A stretch of 64,000 nucleotides of DNA, taken from positions 3,410,001-3,474,000 of the forward strand of contig CP143429.1 in the NCBI GenBank assembly GCA_039636775.1, in the 5' to 3' direction. Positions 18,943-27,013 of the stretch are shown piece after piece. Position numbers and translations under genes: made by a program. Below the pieces are notes generated by a model that saw nothing but the letters and a program-made list of their open reading frames with translations, ran no database searches and was not told the origin of the DNA. Origin of the DNA: Micrococcaceae bacterium Sec5.8 (GTDB lineage Bacteria > Actinomycetota > Actinomycetes > Actinomycetales > Micrococcaceae). Position 1 is the first letter of the stretch. Every line of letters starts with the position of its first letter.

Positions 18943-19754
18943 CCTTGCTTCAGGTACTCGAGGATGGCCGCAGATGTTTCCTCCGGCGCGCTGCTTTGGG
19001 GGAAGTGGCCGGTGGCCGCGAGCCGCACGAGGGTGCTGTTGGGGAGTTCCTGGTGCAGATACGTTCCGACGTGCTCCGGAGTGACGACGTCGTCGGTGCT
19101 CTGCAGGACCAATACGGGGATGGTGACGTCGCGGAGGAGGTGCCGGACATCGGACAGGAACGCCACCCGGGCGAAGTCGCGTGCCACCCGGGGGCTGATC
19201 CGGCCGAAGCTGCCTTGGATCTCGTGGTCCAATTCGGGAGCGCCCGGCGTGTTCATGTAGACGGGCGCCATCGACTCGGCCCACACGACGTAGTTGGCGT
19301 CGAGGGATTCAAAGACGTCGTCAAGGTCCTGTTGGGTGAACCCTCCGACGTAACCGTCCTTGGGGTGGTCCAGGTAGCCGGGCGATGCCGTGAGCAGGAC
19401 GAGGCGGCTGAACCCGAGCCCGTCGTCCCGGGCTGCTGCACTGACGGCCATCATGGACCCGACGCTGTGGCCTACAAGGGTCACGTCATGAAGGTTAAGT
19501 TCGGCACAGACCTCCAGGAGGTCATCGACGTAGGCGTCCAAGTTCGAATACTTCGTGGAACTGTAGGCTGACGGGTCGGATCCGCCGGAGCCCACATGGT
19601 CCAGCAGGACCACCCGGTAGCGGTCGGTGAACCATGGCAGGATCTTGCCCCACATGGACTGATCGGTACCGAAACCGTGGGCGAACACCAGAACCTGTCC
19701 GTCCGCCGGTCCGAACACCCGCACGTTGTTGCGGGCTGCCGCACCAGAGTCCAT
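18939..19754 (-). CDS. RsbQ-like alpha/beta hydrolase (KAI2/D14-type fold)
   Basis: A 271-residue alpha/beta hydrolase with the catalytic triad Ser97 (GHSVG), Asp221 or Asp222 (QSTDDVV) and His250 (ATGHFPQ), close to the triad of Bacillus subtilis RsbQ (96, 219, 247) in a protein of almost the same length. VGSGGSD, LDAYVDDLLEVC and GYLDHPKDGYVGGF follow the RsbQ pattern. RsbQ generates or senses a small hydrophobic signal for a PAS domain. The ATG at 19754 has GAGG six bases upstream. Its stop overlaps the start of the PAS-GGDEF gene, so the pair is a two-gene signalling module. Confidence 0.9.
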   Translation of the reverse strand: MDSGAAARNNVRVFGPADGQVLVFAHGFGTDQSMWGKILPWFTDRYRVVLLDHVGSGGSDPSAYSSTKYSNLDAYVDDLLEVCAELNLHDVTLVGHSVGSMMAVSAAARDDGLGFSRLVLLTASPGYLDHPKDGYVGGFTQQDLDDVFESLDANYVVWAESMAPVYMNTPGAPELDHEIQGSFGRISPRVARDFARVAFLSDVRHLLRDVTIPVLVLQSTDDVVTPEHVGTYLHQELPNSTLVRLAATGHFPQSSAPEETSAAILEYLKQG

Positions 19755-20185
19755 TGTTAACCTCATCCTTTTCAACCCGGCCGCTTGAACCCGCCAGTCG
19801 AGCCCGACGGCGGAAGCGTGTGTTTGCGCTTCTTCTGTTGCCGGATCCGGTGCGTTCCGAGGCCAATCCTGCTGGTGCTGTCCGGCGGCTGCCGGCGTGG
19901 CACGAGTGCACGCCGACTGGTTGGCTCAATAGTAGCCCGGCAGTCACGTATGGCTCTGGCTTCTCCATCCATCCCGCGGGGGTAGCACTCACCGGAACCG
20001 TCGAAAACCGCCAGATACCCGCGAAAGCAGAATCCTATGGATCGAATCTCCCGGCGGAACGGCGGTGAGCGCCCGGTGAGCGCGGTCAGGCATCCGCTGC
20101 CCGGCGCCGGCACCTGCCGGTGGGCGCGTGAACTGCGGGAGCGTGCCTGCGCCGCTGCCCGGGATCCGCGTCTGTGATGCTCCGC
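19755..20185. other. Intergenic region of about 430 bases without a supported gene
   Basis: This lies between the RsbQ-like gene and the YihY stop. A 47-codon plus-strand frame from ATG 20037 (MDRISRRNGG) has no ribosome site and I do not support it. The part next to the hydrolase must contain its promoter; I see no clear dyad or RNA gene. Confidence 0.5.
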
Positions 20186-21361
20186 CTAGCCGCCCTCGCA
20201 GGAACGGTCGATCGTGCTGGCCCCGCCGGATCGGGTGCTCTGCCCTCGTGATTCGGGGCTGTCGCCGTCTGTGGTGGTGTGGTGTTCGCGGAGTTCGCGG
20301 CCTTGGGTGATGTCTTGTTCTTCTTTTTCCTGGAGTTTGTCGCTTTTTTTGGTGTCGCGGGGTGGGAGTTGGATGGTTTCTTCGGCTTTGATGCCGGCTT
20401 GGAGTTGGCGGCCGCGTTCGGTTTCGGCGTCGAATTCGGCGCCGAAGAGCAGTGACATGTTCAGGATCCAGAGCCAGAGCAGGGAGATGATGACTCCGCC
20501 GATCGCGCCGTAGGTCTGGTTGTAGCTGCTGAAGTTCCCGACGTAGAACCCGAAGGCCAGGGACGCGAGGAGGAAAATGCCGAGCGCGATCAGGGATCCC
20601 AGGCTCATCCAGCGGAACTTGGGTTGTTTAACGTTCGGGGTGGCGTAGTACAGGACCGCGATCGCGATGACGATCAGGGCGATCATGACCGGCCACTTCA
20701 GGATGTTCCAGCCCGTGAGGAACGCGGTGCCCAGCCCGATGGTGTTCCCGACCGATTCCGCGACGGGCCCGGTCAGGACCAGCATCGCGGCGAGGACCAG
20801 GACGATGAGCAGGTTCACCAGCGTCACGGCCAGGATCGTGCCGCGGAGTTTCACAAAGCCCCGGCCCTCATCGATTTCATAGACCCGGTTCATGGCCCGG
20901 GAGAACGCCCCGACATACCCGGACGCGGACCAGAGCGCGGTCAGCAGGCCCAGGACCAGGGTGAACCCGGCGGTCTGAGAGGAACTGAGTTGTTCGATCG
21001 GGCCCCGGAGCGCGGTGACCGTCTCACCGGGAGCGAAGCCCTGAACGATGTCCAGCAGCGCGGAGGTGGTCTTCGCGGAATCCCCCACGATGCCCAGCAG
21101 CGATACCAGGGCCAGCAGGGCCGGGAAAATTGAGAGGACCGCGTAGTACGTCAGGGCCGCGGCGAGGTCCGGGCACTGGTCCTTGGTGAACTCCCGCAGC
21201 GTCTTTCGTGCAATGAATTTCCACGAGGGTTTGGAGAGCTCCGCGGGGCTCTCCACTTTCCGGGAGTCCTCCGGTGCCGGGGCCTGCCGGGCCTTGGCGG
21301 TGCTGCTCTCCGGGGTTTCAGCGTCAGCGCCGGGCGCTGCGGGGGCGGGATTCTTAGCCAT
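20186..21361 (-). CDS. YihY/BrkB-type inner-membrane protein
   Basis: A 391-residue YihY family protein. The family block DLAAALTYYAVLSIFPALLA opens the first of six membrane helices, and GFYVGNFSSYNQTYGAIGGV is the second conserved block. The early annotation of the family as RNase BN is known to be wrong; the role is membrane-related and undefined. Beyond the membrane core, a charged tail of about 80 residues contains KKSDKLQEKEEQDIT and is coded by visibly less G/C-rich DNA. The ATG at 21361 has GAAGGA eight bases upstream. It follows the DUF3618 and holin-like genes on the same strand. Confidence 0.88.
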   Translation of the reverse strand: MAKNPAPAAPGADAETPESSTAKARQAPAPEDSRKVESPAELSKPSWKFIARKTLREFTKDQCPDLAAALTYYAVLSIFPALLALVSLLGIVGDSAKTTSALLDIVQGFAPGETVTALRGPIEQLSSSQTAGFTLVLGLLTALWSASGYVGAFSRAMNRVYEIDEGRGFVKLRGTILAVTLVNLLIVLVLAAMLVLTGPVAESVGNTIGLGTAFLTGWNILKWPVMIALIVIAIAVLYYATPNVKQPKFRWMSLGSLIALGIFLLASLAFGFYVGNFSSYNQTYGAIGGVIISLLWLWILNMSLLFGAEFDAETERGRQLQAGIKAEETIQLPPRDTKKSDKLQEKEEQDITQGRELREHHTTTDGDSPESRGQSTRSGGASTIDRSCEGG

Positions 21362-21569
21362 CGACAAAGTCCTTCTCTCAAAATTTCACGAACACCCCCC
21401 CGGGTGGTGTCAGGGGCCCGGCCCGGTCAGGGCCGGTTTTAAGTGCCGCCGGCCGGCTGCCCGGCGCGTCAGCGCAGGAGAACCGGCCGGAAACAACCAA
21501 CGACAACACCCGGAACGCCTGAACCGGAGCAACGAGTGATACAGGCACACCAGGTGGTGCCGGGGCGGG

Positions 21570-22157
21570 TCAGGGCTGGCGGACGGTGTCCTTGGCCTGG
21601 GCCGTGCGGTCCTTGACGTCCGCGACCGCGTCCTGGCCCTCGGCCTTGACGTTCCCGGCCGCGTCGGCCGCGGTGGCCTTAACGTTCTCCATCGCTTCCT
21701 GGGCCGGTTCCTTCAAGCCCTCCGCGACGTGCTTCGCGGCGTCGGTCAGTTCCGTCGTCAACGGCCCGGCCGCGGTCTTCAACGCATCAGCGGCTTCGCG
21801 TTCCTTCTCGCTCGCCGGGATCAACGAGGACACCAACAACCCGGCACCGAACGCGATCAGGCCCGCCGCCAACGGATTGCCCCGGGCCCTGGTCTTCAGC
21901 TGCGCGGGCGCGTCCCCGAGAGCGGACCCGGCCGTGCCCGACGCGGACCCGGCCGTGCCGGGTCCGTCCCCTGCTGCTCCCATGACTTTCTCCTTCACAC
22001 CAAAAACCGCGTCCTTGACGCCTTCTTTGACCTTGTCCGTTTGCCGGGCAACGATATGGGACGGGGTGACCTTATCGGCCACAGCGTCCACGTTCGTACC
22101 CAACCGGGCACGGGTAGCTTCAATATCTGCACGGATAGCATCCGGGTTTTCACTCAT
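21570..22157 (-). CDS. DUF3618 protein
   Basis: A 195-residue protein. The N-terminal DUF3618 segment is PDAIRADIEATRARLGTNVD and is followed by Ala/Gly-rich helices. One short membrane segment (AAGLIAFGAGLLVSSLIP) lies near the middle, and the C-terminus is an Ala/Lys/Glu amphipathic helix resembling LEA or apolipoprotein repeats (ENVKATAADAAGNVKAEGQD). It probably associates with the membrane under stress. The ATG has AGGA eight bases upstream. It is co-oriented with the holin-like gene 20 bases upstream. Confidence 0.85.
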   Translation of the reverse strand: MSENPDAIRADIEATRARLGTNVDAVADKVTPSHIVARQTDKVKEGVKDAVFGVKEKVMGAAGDGPGTAGSASGTAGSALGDAPAQLKTRARGNPLAAGLIAFGAGLLVSSLIPASEKEREAADALKTAAGPLTTELTDAAKHVAEGLKEPAQEAMENVKATAADAAGNVKAEGQDAVADVKDRTAQAKDTVRQP

Positions 22158-22177
22158 CGTGGAATTCCTCACAGGTC

Positions 22178-22600
22178 TTAGATAGTGGGTTTAAGCGTGG
22201 GCGGAATAGCCTGCAACGTCTCCGCGGTCTGGGGCAAACCCTTAACCGCGTTCAGCTCCTTGCGGCCCTTCGCAGCCAAAACCGCCGCGACAACACCCCA
22301 CAGAACAGCAACAACAACACCGGACCAACCCAGGCCCATCAAATTCCCCAACGCCCACCAGAGCGCCAAGGACAAAAACAACAACACAAAATGACCCGCC
22401 ACACCCGCACCGGCCAACATCCCGCCGCCCTTACCCGCACGGGAAACGGACTGCTTCAACTCAACCTTCGCGAGCTCAACTTCCTGCCGCATCAACATCG
22501 ACATATCCCGGGTCACATCACCCAACAAATCACCCAACGACGACGACTCAGCCTTCGCCTGCGCCGGCGTCAACGGCACCCCAGGTACTTCGTGGCTCAC
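22178..22600 (-). CDS. Holin-like membrane protein (YqjE type)
   Basis: At 140 residues, an N-terminal amphipathic segment (GDVTRDMSMLMRQEVELAKV) leads to two membrane helices separated by a short turn, the pattern of the Phage_holin_3_6/YqjE family. In actinobacterial chromosomes this family is typically a partner of DUF3618 proteins, not a phage lysis gene, and no phage genes are nearby. The ATG overlaps the stop of the upstream gene (22597-22600), which shows co-translation. Confidence 0.85.
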   Translation of the reverse strand: MSHEVPGVPLTPAQAKAESSSLGDLLGDVTRDMSMLMRQEVELAKVELKQSVSRAGKGGGMLAGAGVAGHFVLLFLSLALWWALGNLMGLGWSGVVVAVLWGVVAAVLAAKGRKELNAVKGLPQTAETLQAIPPTLKPTI

Positions 22601-23352
22601 AGCCGGCCACCTTCTCGGTTCGGGAAGGGGACTTCGTCCCTCAGTGCGGTGTCGGCAGACGTCCCGGACGGCAGCTTCTGGGTGGAGACCGGACCTGCAG
22701 TGCCGGGAAGGACCGGCTCGTCGAAGAACCTGTCGCCGGAGCCTGCAACAATGACCGTCTCCTGGTGGGCGGGTACCGCAGCGGGAACGGTCGGGCGCGG
22801 CGAGGCAGACGGCGGCCGCTGCACGTCGGGGGCACCGGCCTGCAGGCTTCGCCCCAAGCGGCCGGCAAGGATTCCTGCGCCGGCAGCGATCATCAAAAAG
22901 GTGCCGGGACGCTGGCGGGCGAAGGACTTGACGTCTTCCATGACAGATCCCGGGTCCCGGTTTTCGAGCCAGGTGGCCACGGACCGGGTCCGGTCCGCTG
23001 CCTGGCGAACGAGGTCCGCGGCAACACCGGGCTCCGCAGAAGCGTCGGCCATGGTGCTTAGCTGCGAGGAGACGGCATGGATCCCCTCGGCGGCCCTTTG
23101 CTGCTGCGTGCCGGCCTGATCCGTAAGATCCGACTTCGCCTGGTTCAGCAGGTCAAATGCGTTGGACTTTGCCTCGGTCGCGACGTTGGCGGCCTCTGCT
23201 TTGGCGGTGCCAGCGACATTCTTCGCTTCCCCTGCGGCGTGTTCTGCCACTGCCGATGCTTCATCCTTCACGGCATCCTTGGTGGACACAGTGCCGGCGT
23301 GGTGCCCGCCAGCGGAGACCGGAGTTGTCTGGGGCCATTGGTTCTCTGTCAT
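22597..23352 (-). CDS. Helical stress-associated protein with one membrane segment
   Basis: A 251-residue protein. The N-terminal 90 residues are an Ala/Glu/Lys-rich helical repeat (EASAVAEHAAGEAKNVAGTA) typical of LEA or apolipoprotein-like proteins. QRPGTFLMIAAGAGILAGRLG forms a hydrophobic segment near 145-165, and the C-terminal 90 residues are Pro-rich and probably disordered. No enzymatic motif. It is first in the minus-strand membrane-stress operon (this gene, holin-like, DUF3618, YihY) and is divergent from the PRC/DUF2382 gene across four repeated boxes. Confidence 0.8.
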   Translation of the reverse strand: MTENQWPQTTPVSAGGHHAGTVSTKDAVKDEASAVAEHAAGEAKNVAGTAKAEAANVATEAKSNAFDLLNQAKSDLTDQAGTQQQRAAEGIHAVSSQLSTMADASAEPGVAADLVRQAADRTRSVATWLENRDPGSVMEDVKSFARQRPGTFLMIAAGAGILAGRLGRSLQAGAPDVQRPPSASPRPTVPAAVPAHQETVIVAGSGDRFFDEPVLPGTAGPVSTQKLPSGTSADTALRDEVPFPNREGGRL

Positions 23353-23412
23353 CGTTGCTCTCTTTCAGGAAGGGCCTGCCAGTGGTTCGGGAACCACGGC
23401 GCCGGTGAATTG

Positions 23413-23595
23413 GTAAGCACGGTTACTACCTAGATAATAAGCACACTTACTGTCCATGCCGCAAGCCTAAACCGCTTGGCGGTATTGCCGGCCCGGAACC
23501 CCGCGGCAGTGCAGCTCCGGAGCGAGGCTTCGGATCCGAAGGTAAAAAAAGAAAAATACTAAGCAGGCTTGCCAAGTGCTTACTAAGCATGCTTA
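23413..23595. promoter_or_regulatory. Four TAAGCANNCTTA-like boxes in two 24-base-spaced pairs
   Basis: The 313-base divergent gap holds four related 12-base dyads: TAAGCACGGTTA (23414), TAAGCACACTTA (23438), TAAGCAGGCTTG (23560) and TAAGCATGCTTA (23584, perfect palindrome). The first two are 24 bases apart and so are the last two. One pair is near each divergent gene. A regulator binding as two dimers at each promoter would fit; the nearby MarR protein is the best candidate (inference). Confidence 0.65.
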
Positions 23596-23665
23596 TGGTG
23601 TAGTCATGCGGCAATCCAAACGGAGTGGCTGCTACCCCACCGATTACCAGATCCAAGGAGACACC

Positions 23666-24499
23666 ATGCTCGCCAAGGAAAATATCGACGACCTGCTGCA
23701 GCACAATGGAAACGTTTTGTCCTCCGACGGGAACAAAATCGGTTCCATCGGACAGGTGTACGCAGACGACGACAACGGTCAGCCCACGTGGGTCACAGCC
23801 AAGACCGGGCTGTTTGGCGCCTCGGAATCCTTCGTCCCGCTGGAAGGAGCCCGCACTGAAGGGGGCGACGTCGTGGTCCCTTACACCAAGGAACAGGTCA
23901 AGGACGCCCCCCGAGTGGAGACCGACGGACACCTCGAACCGGCCGAGGAAGACCGGCTCTATGCCCACTACGGCCTGGGCGACGGCAATGCCCGGAGCTA
24001 CGCGGACCCCGCGTCCGGTCCGGACACCGACACACGCGGCGCTGACCACGACACCGCTTCCCACGGCAACGGCAACGGCAACGGCCACGGCACTGTAGGA
24101 CACGACACCTCGGGCCCCACCACGGACGACGCAATGACGCGTTCCGAGGAGCGCCTGAACGTCGGCACGGAAAAGCAGGCCACCGGCCGCGTCCGCCTGC
24201 GCAAGTACGTCACCACCGAGAATGTCACCCAGACCGTGCCGGTACAGCGTGAAGAGGTCCGGATCGAACGTGAACCCATCACGGACGCGAACCGTGGGGC
24301 GGCCATGTCCGGCCCCGGCATCAGTGAGGAAGAGCACGAAATTGTCCTCCATGAAGAGCGCCCGGTAGTCCAGAAGGAAACGGTCGCGGTCGAACGCGTC
24401 CGCCTCGGCACGGAAACCGTAACCGACGAGGTAACTGTCGATGAGCAAGTCCGCAAGGAACACATCGAAACGGACGGCGACGACACCACGCGCCGCTAG
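23666..24499 (+). CDS. PRC-barrel and DUF2382 stress protein
   Basis: A 277-residue soluble protein. The PRC-barrel is at about 8-85 (VLSSDGNKIGSIGQVYADDD, SFVPLEGARTEG), followed by a hydrophilic linker with alternating Gly-Asn and His (HGNGNGNGHG) and then DUF2382 at about 155-270 (RSEERLNVGTEKQATGRVRL, YVTTENVTQTVPVQREEV). The combination is common in actinobacterial and cyanobacterial stress loci and its molecular role is unknown. AAGGAG lies seven bases before the ATG; in-frame codons upstream run through an operator box. It is divergent from the membrane-stress operon. Confidence 0.88.
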   Translation: MLAKENIDDLLQHNGNVLSSDGNKIGSIGQVYADDDNGQPTWVTAKTGLFGASESFVPLEGARTEGGDVVVPYTKEQVKDAPRVETDGHLEPAEEDRLYAHYGLGDGNARSYADPASGPDTDTRGADHDTASHGNGNGNGHGTVGHDTSGPTTDDAMTRSEERLNVGTEKQATGRVRLRKYVTTENVTQTVPVQREEVRIEREPITDANRGAAMSGPGISEEEHEIVLHEERPVVQKETVAVERVRLGTETVTDEVTVDEQVRKEHIETDGDDTTRR

Positions 24500-24506
24500 C
24501 CCCAGG

Positions 24507-24547
24507 GGCAGGTCAGGGTAGCGGCTCACGCCGGTCCCTGGCCTGCC
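24507..24547 (+). terminator. Hairpin after the PRC/DUF2382 gene
   Basis: GGCAGGTCAGGG (24507-24518) pairs with CCCTGGCCTGCC (24536-24547) at 11 of 12 positions across a 17-base loop; a T/A-rich stretch (CCTGTTAAATTT) follows. A moderate terminator between this gene and the MarR gene. Confidence 0.5.
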
Positions 24548-24589
24548 TTCCCTGTTAAATTTCGTTCCACTTACGGAAGGCCGTCCTCG

Positions 24590-25039
24590 ATGCCCCTCGA
24601 CCCCCAGGACCATGTCCGGGAGGGCTACCTGCTTCTCACCACAGCGGCCCGGTTGGTACAACGCCGCTTCGATGACGCGCTCGCACCATTGGGCCTGACC
24701 CGGGCCGCGGTCATCGCCCTCAAGGCCGTGGCCCCCCGGCCCTTGAACCAGGAACAGCTCGCCGCAGCAGTCTTCGTGCAGAGCCAAACGCTGGGCCGTG
24801 TGCTGACGCGCCTGGAGGGAGAGGGCCTCGTAACGAGGAAACGCGACCCGCATGACCGCCGCCAGTTCCAGGTGGAAATAACCGACAGCGGCGAGGCGGC
24901 GCTTCTGGCAGCCACCGACGCTGAGAGAGCCGCGTTTCCTCCCACCTTCGATGGATGGGACATCCTGCGCGAACAGCTCTCCCGATTCGTGAGTTCGTTT
25001 CCCAATCCCCCGCAGGGACGGACTCCGAGCCCCAACTGA
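24590..25039 (+). CDS. MarR family transcriptional regulator
   Basis: A 149-residue MarR regulator. The winged helix shows LNQEQLAAAVFVQSQTLGRV as the recognition helix region and KRDPHDRRQFQVEIT as the wing with its D-x-R-R core. Flanking helices would dimerise. GGAAGG lies nine bases before the ATG. It follows the PRC/DUF2382 gene on the same strand and is the only regulator of the stress locus, so it may bind the four dyads in the divergent promoter; no copy of that box is evident directly upstream of the MarR gene. Confidence 0.88.
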   Translation: MPLDPQDHVREGYLLLTTAARLVQRRFDDALAPLGLTRAAVIALKAVAPRPLNQEQLAAAVFVQSQTLGRVLTRLEGEGLVTRKRDPHDRRQFQVEITDSGEAALLAATDAERAAFPPTFDGWDILREQLSRFVSSFPNPPQGRTPSPN

Positions 25040-25103
25040 TCCAGGCACTCCGGCCCCAACGCCGGTGCGACCAGCCGTGAATCATTCCCCGCGTCCCCAC
25101 AGC

Positions 25104-25289
25104 GTGAGAGTGCACGACGACGGCGGGAATCCCCGCCAGCCGCCGCTGGTGGCGGATTTGGTGGCCCGCGCCGCTCCGGGCACATCCACCAGGTTCGTCG
25201 CCATCAGTTTGGATGAAGCCCTGGAAGCGCGCAGGGAACTTGCCGAACGCGAGCAGAACGCGCGTGCGGCACTCGGCGTCAGCAGCTGA
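25104..25289 (+). CDS. Small hypothetical protein, N-terminus over a decayed hairpin
   Basis: A 61-residue frame from GTG: VRVHDDGGNPRQPPLVADLV and then a helical segment SLDEALEARRELAEREQNAR. The C-terminal 45 residues look like real protein. The first codons are written over the left arm of the ACGACGACGGCGGGA terminator repeat, whose right arm is lost. The gene could start later, at GTG within LVADLV. No family recognised. Confidence 0.45.
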   Translation: MRVHDDGGNPRQPPLVADLVARAAPGTSTRFVAISLDEALEARRELAEREQNARAALGVSS

Positions 25290-25301
25290 TCCGCGGCCCA
25301 G

Positions 25302-25334
25302 CGGCAGGACCCGGGATAGTCCCGGCTCCTGCCG
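25302..25334. terminator. Strong hairpin between convergent genes
   Basis: An outer CGGCAGGA/TCCTGCCG stem of eight pairs, a C-C mismatch, then an inner CCGGGA/TCCCGG stem of six pairs around a TAG loop. It lies between the small hypothetical gene and the histidine kinase stop. Confidence 0.7.
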
Positions 25335-25349
25335 CCCTGCGGACCGTTC

Positions 25350-26345
25350 TCAGCGCCGGACCAGCGGAAGCGTAAGTTTCATCTCCGTACCCCCCGGCCC
25401 GGTCCTGGCCACCTCGACCGTGCCACCGGCCGCCGTGGCGATTTCCCGGACCAGCGCCAGGCCGATGCCGAAGCTCCGCTGGGCCCGGGCACCCTCCGGG
25501 CCGGGGGTCCTGACGAAGCGCTCGAAGATCCGATCCTGGTCCACGCCCGTAATCCCTGACCCCGTGTCGGTCACGCGAACAACGGCCCGGGCGCCGTCGA
25601 TTCCGGTGCCGATGGTGATGCTCCCGCCCGTCTGCGTGTGGGCCAGCGCATTGTCGGCCAGGGCGAGCACGGCCCGGCGCAGGGCGTTCCGGTCGATGCG
25701 CGCCAGCGGCCTGCCACTGTCGGAGAAGGCGAGCCGGACGTCCTGCCCCGCCGCAATCTCCTGCAGGCTTTCCGTGACGGACCCGGCGACGTCGGCAAGT
25801 TCCACCGGCTCCGCGGCGGGATCCGGCGCGGCCCCGGTTGCCGCCAGCAGGAGTTCGTTGACGATCCCGGAGAGGGCTGCGGCGTCTTCACGGATCCTGG
25901 CCAGATCCCTGCCCGGTTTGGAGTCGGGAGCCGCGTCGCGCTGGGCGAGCTGGATGCGCGCGTCCAGGATGGTCAGCGGCGTGCGCAGTTCATGGCTGGC
26001 ATCCTGGACGAAGCGCCGTTGCAGGGCCAGCGCTTCCCCGAGCGGCCGGATGGCGCTGCGGGCGCTGAGCCACCCGACGACGCCGGCCAGTACGATTCCC
26101 GCAACCCCGGCGATGATCATCGCCTCAAACAGGTCCCGGGAATCAAGGTAGGTATAGGCCTTTCCGGCCGCGGAGCCAGGCAGATCGGGGTGCGCCAGCT
26201 TGTTCATCAGGTAAATGGTCGCTGCGGAGAGGAGGCAGAGCACCAGCACCGCGCAGGCGGCGCTGATCCGCACAGCGACCTTGAGCGATGCACGCCGGAG
26301 GGTATCGCGGTCTGGTTCGCTTGACCCGGGAGAGCCCCTATTCAT
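25350..26345 (-). CDS. Sensor histidine kinase of an envelope two-component system
   Basis: A 331-residue membrane kinase. Helix 1 is about 24-46 and helix 2 about 74-96, enclosing only 27 extracytoplasmic residues, so the sensor is compact and may work within the membrane. The H-box FVQDASHELRTPLT puts the phosphorylated His at 118. The N-box LADNALAHTQ and the G boxes VTDTGSGI and SFGIGLALV complete the ATPase domain. The ATG at 26345 overlaps the response regulator stop. Downstream of PAP2, DedA and the regulator, it completes a four-gene operon and probably senses membrane damage or cationic compounds (inference). Confidence 0.9.
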   Translation of the reverse strand: MNRGSPGSSEPDRDTLRRASLKVAVRISAACAVLVLCLLSAATIYLMNKLAHPDLPGSAAGKAYTYLDSRDLFEAMIIAGVAGIVLAGVVGWLSARSAIRPLGEALALQRRFVQDASHELRTPLTILDARIQLAQRDAAPDSKPGRDLARIREDAAALSGIVNELLLAATGAAPDPAAEPVELADVAGSVTESLQEIAAGQDVRLAFSDSGRPLARIDRNALRRAVLALADNALAHTQTGGSITIGTGIDGARAVVRVTDTGSGITGVDQDRIFERFVRTPGPEGARAQRSFGIGLALVREIATAAGGTVEVARTGPGGTEMKLTLPLVRR

Positions 26346-27012
26346 GAGCGTCACCAATCTGATAGCCGACGCCGTGGACCGTGCGGACCACGGACTTGGA
26401 GATCTTCCTGCGCAGGTGATGGACGTACGTGTCGATCAGACCCGGCTGGTCGGCGGCTTGGAAGTGCTCGCCGAGCAAGTCTTCCCGGAGGAATACCCTG
26501 CCGGGTTCGGCGGCCAGGGCGGCCAGGAGTTCGGCTTCCTTGGCCGTCAGGGACACCAGCCGCCCGTAAATCGAGCGCACGGACCGGGACGCCGGATCGA
26601 GTTCCCAGTCGCCAATGCTGACGGGCGCTGGTGCCGGGGTGAAGGTGCGCGTCAGGGCGCGCAGGCGCGCCGCGAGTTCGCCGGCGTCGAACGGCTTGGT
26701 CATGTAGTCATTGGCGCCCGCGTCCAGGCCCCGGACCTTTTCGTCCGTAGCCCCCAGGGCCGTGAGAATAAGGATCGGCGTGGAAACCCCCCTGGACCTG
26801 AGCGCCGCGATCAGTGCTACGCCGTCCATTACCGGCAACCCGCGGTCGATCACCAGCACATCCCAGGTCCGGGTCAGCGCCAGGTGCAGGCCGTCGCGGC
26901 CGTTGGTTGCCAGCTGGATCCGGTAGTCCGGGTCCAGCAGTTCGGCGATCAGCGGTCCCAGCACGACGTCATCCTCCACCAGCAGCAAGGAGGGACGGCC
27001 ATCAGTTGTCAT
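26338..27012 (-). CDS. OmpR/PmrA-type response regulator
   Basis: A 224-residue regulator. The receiver domain has acidic ED at 13-14, phospho-acceptor Asp56 (DVLVIDRGLP), Thr84 and Lys106 (MTKPFDAGEL). The C-terminal winged helix ends IDTYVHHLRRKI and RTVHGVGYQIG. Regulators of this class bind direct repeats, and one of PmrA form lies upstream of the operon at 28601. It overlaps the kinase gene by eight bases and lies two bases after the DedA stop, so all four genes are coupled. Confidence 0.93.
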   Translation of the reverse strand: MTTDGRPSLLLVEDDVVLGPLIAELLDPDYRIQLATNGRDGLHLALTRTWDVLVIDRGLPVMDGVALIAALRSRGVSTPILILTALGATDEKVRGLDAGANDYMTKPFDAGELAARLRALTRTFTPAPAPVSIGDWELDPASRSVRSIYGRLVSLTAKEAELLAALAAEPGRVFLREDLLGEHFQAADQPGLIDTYVHHLRRKISKSVVRTVHGVGYQIGDAHE

Positions 27013-27013
27013 G

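Noticed and set aside
22178..22600. Prophage remnant indicated by a holin-like gene
   Set aside because: No endolysin, tail, capsid or integrase gene lies nearby, and the neighbours are DUF3618 and LEA-like genes with which this family normally occurs.
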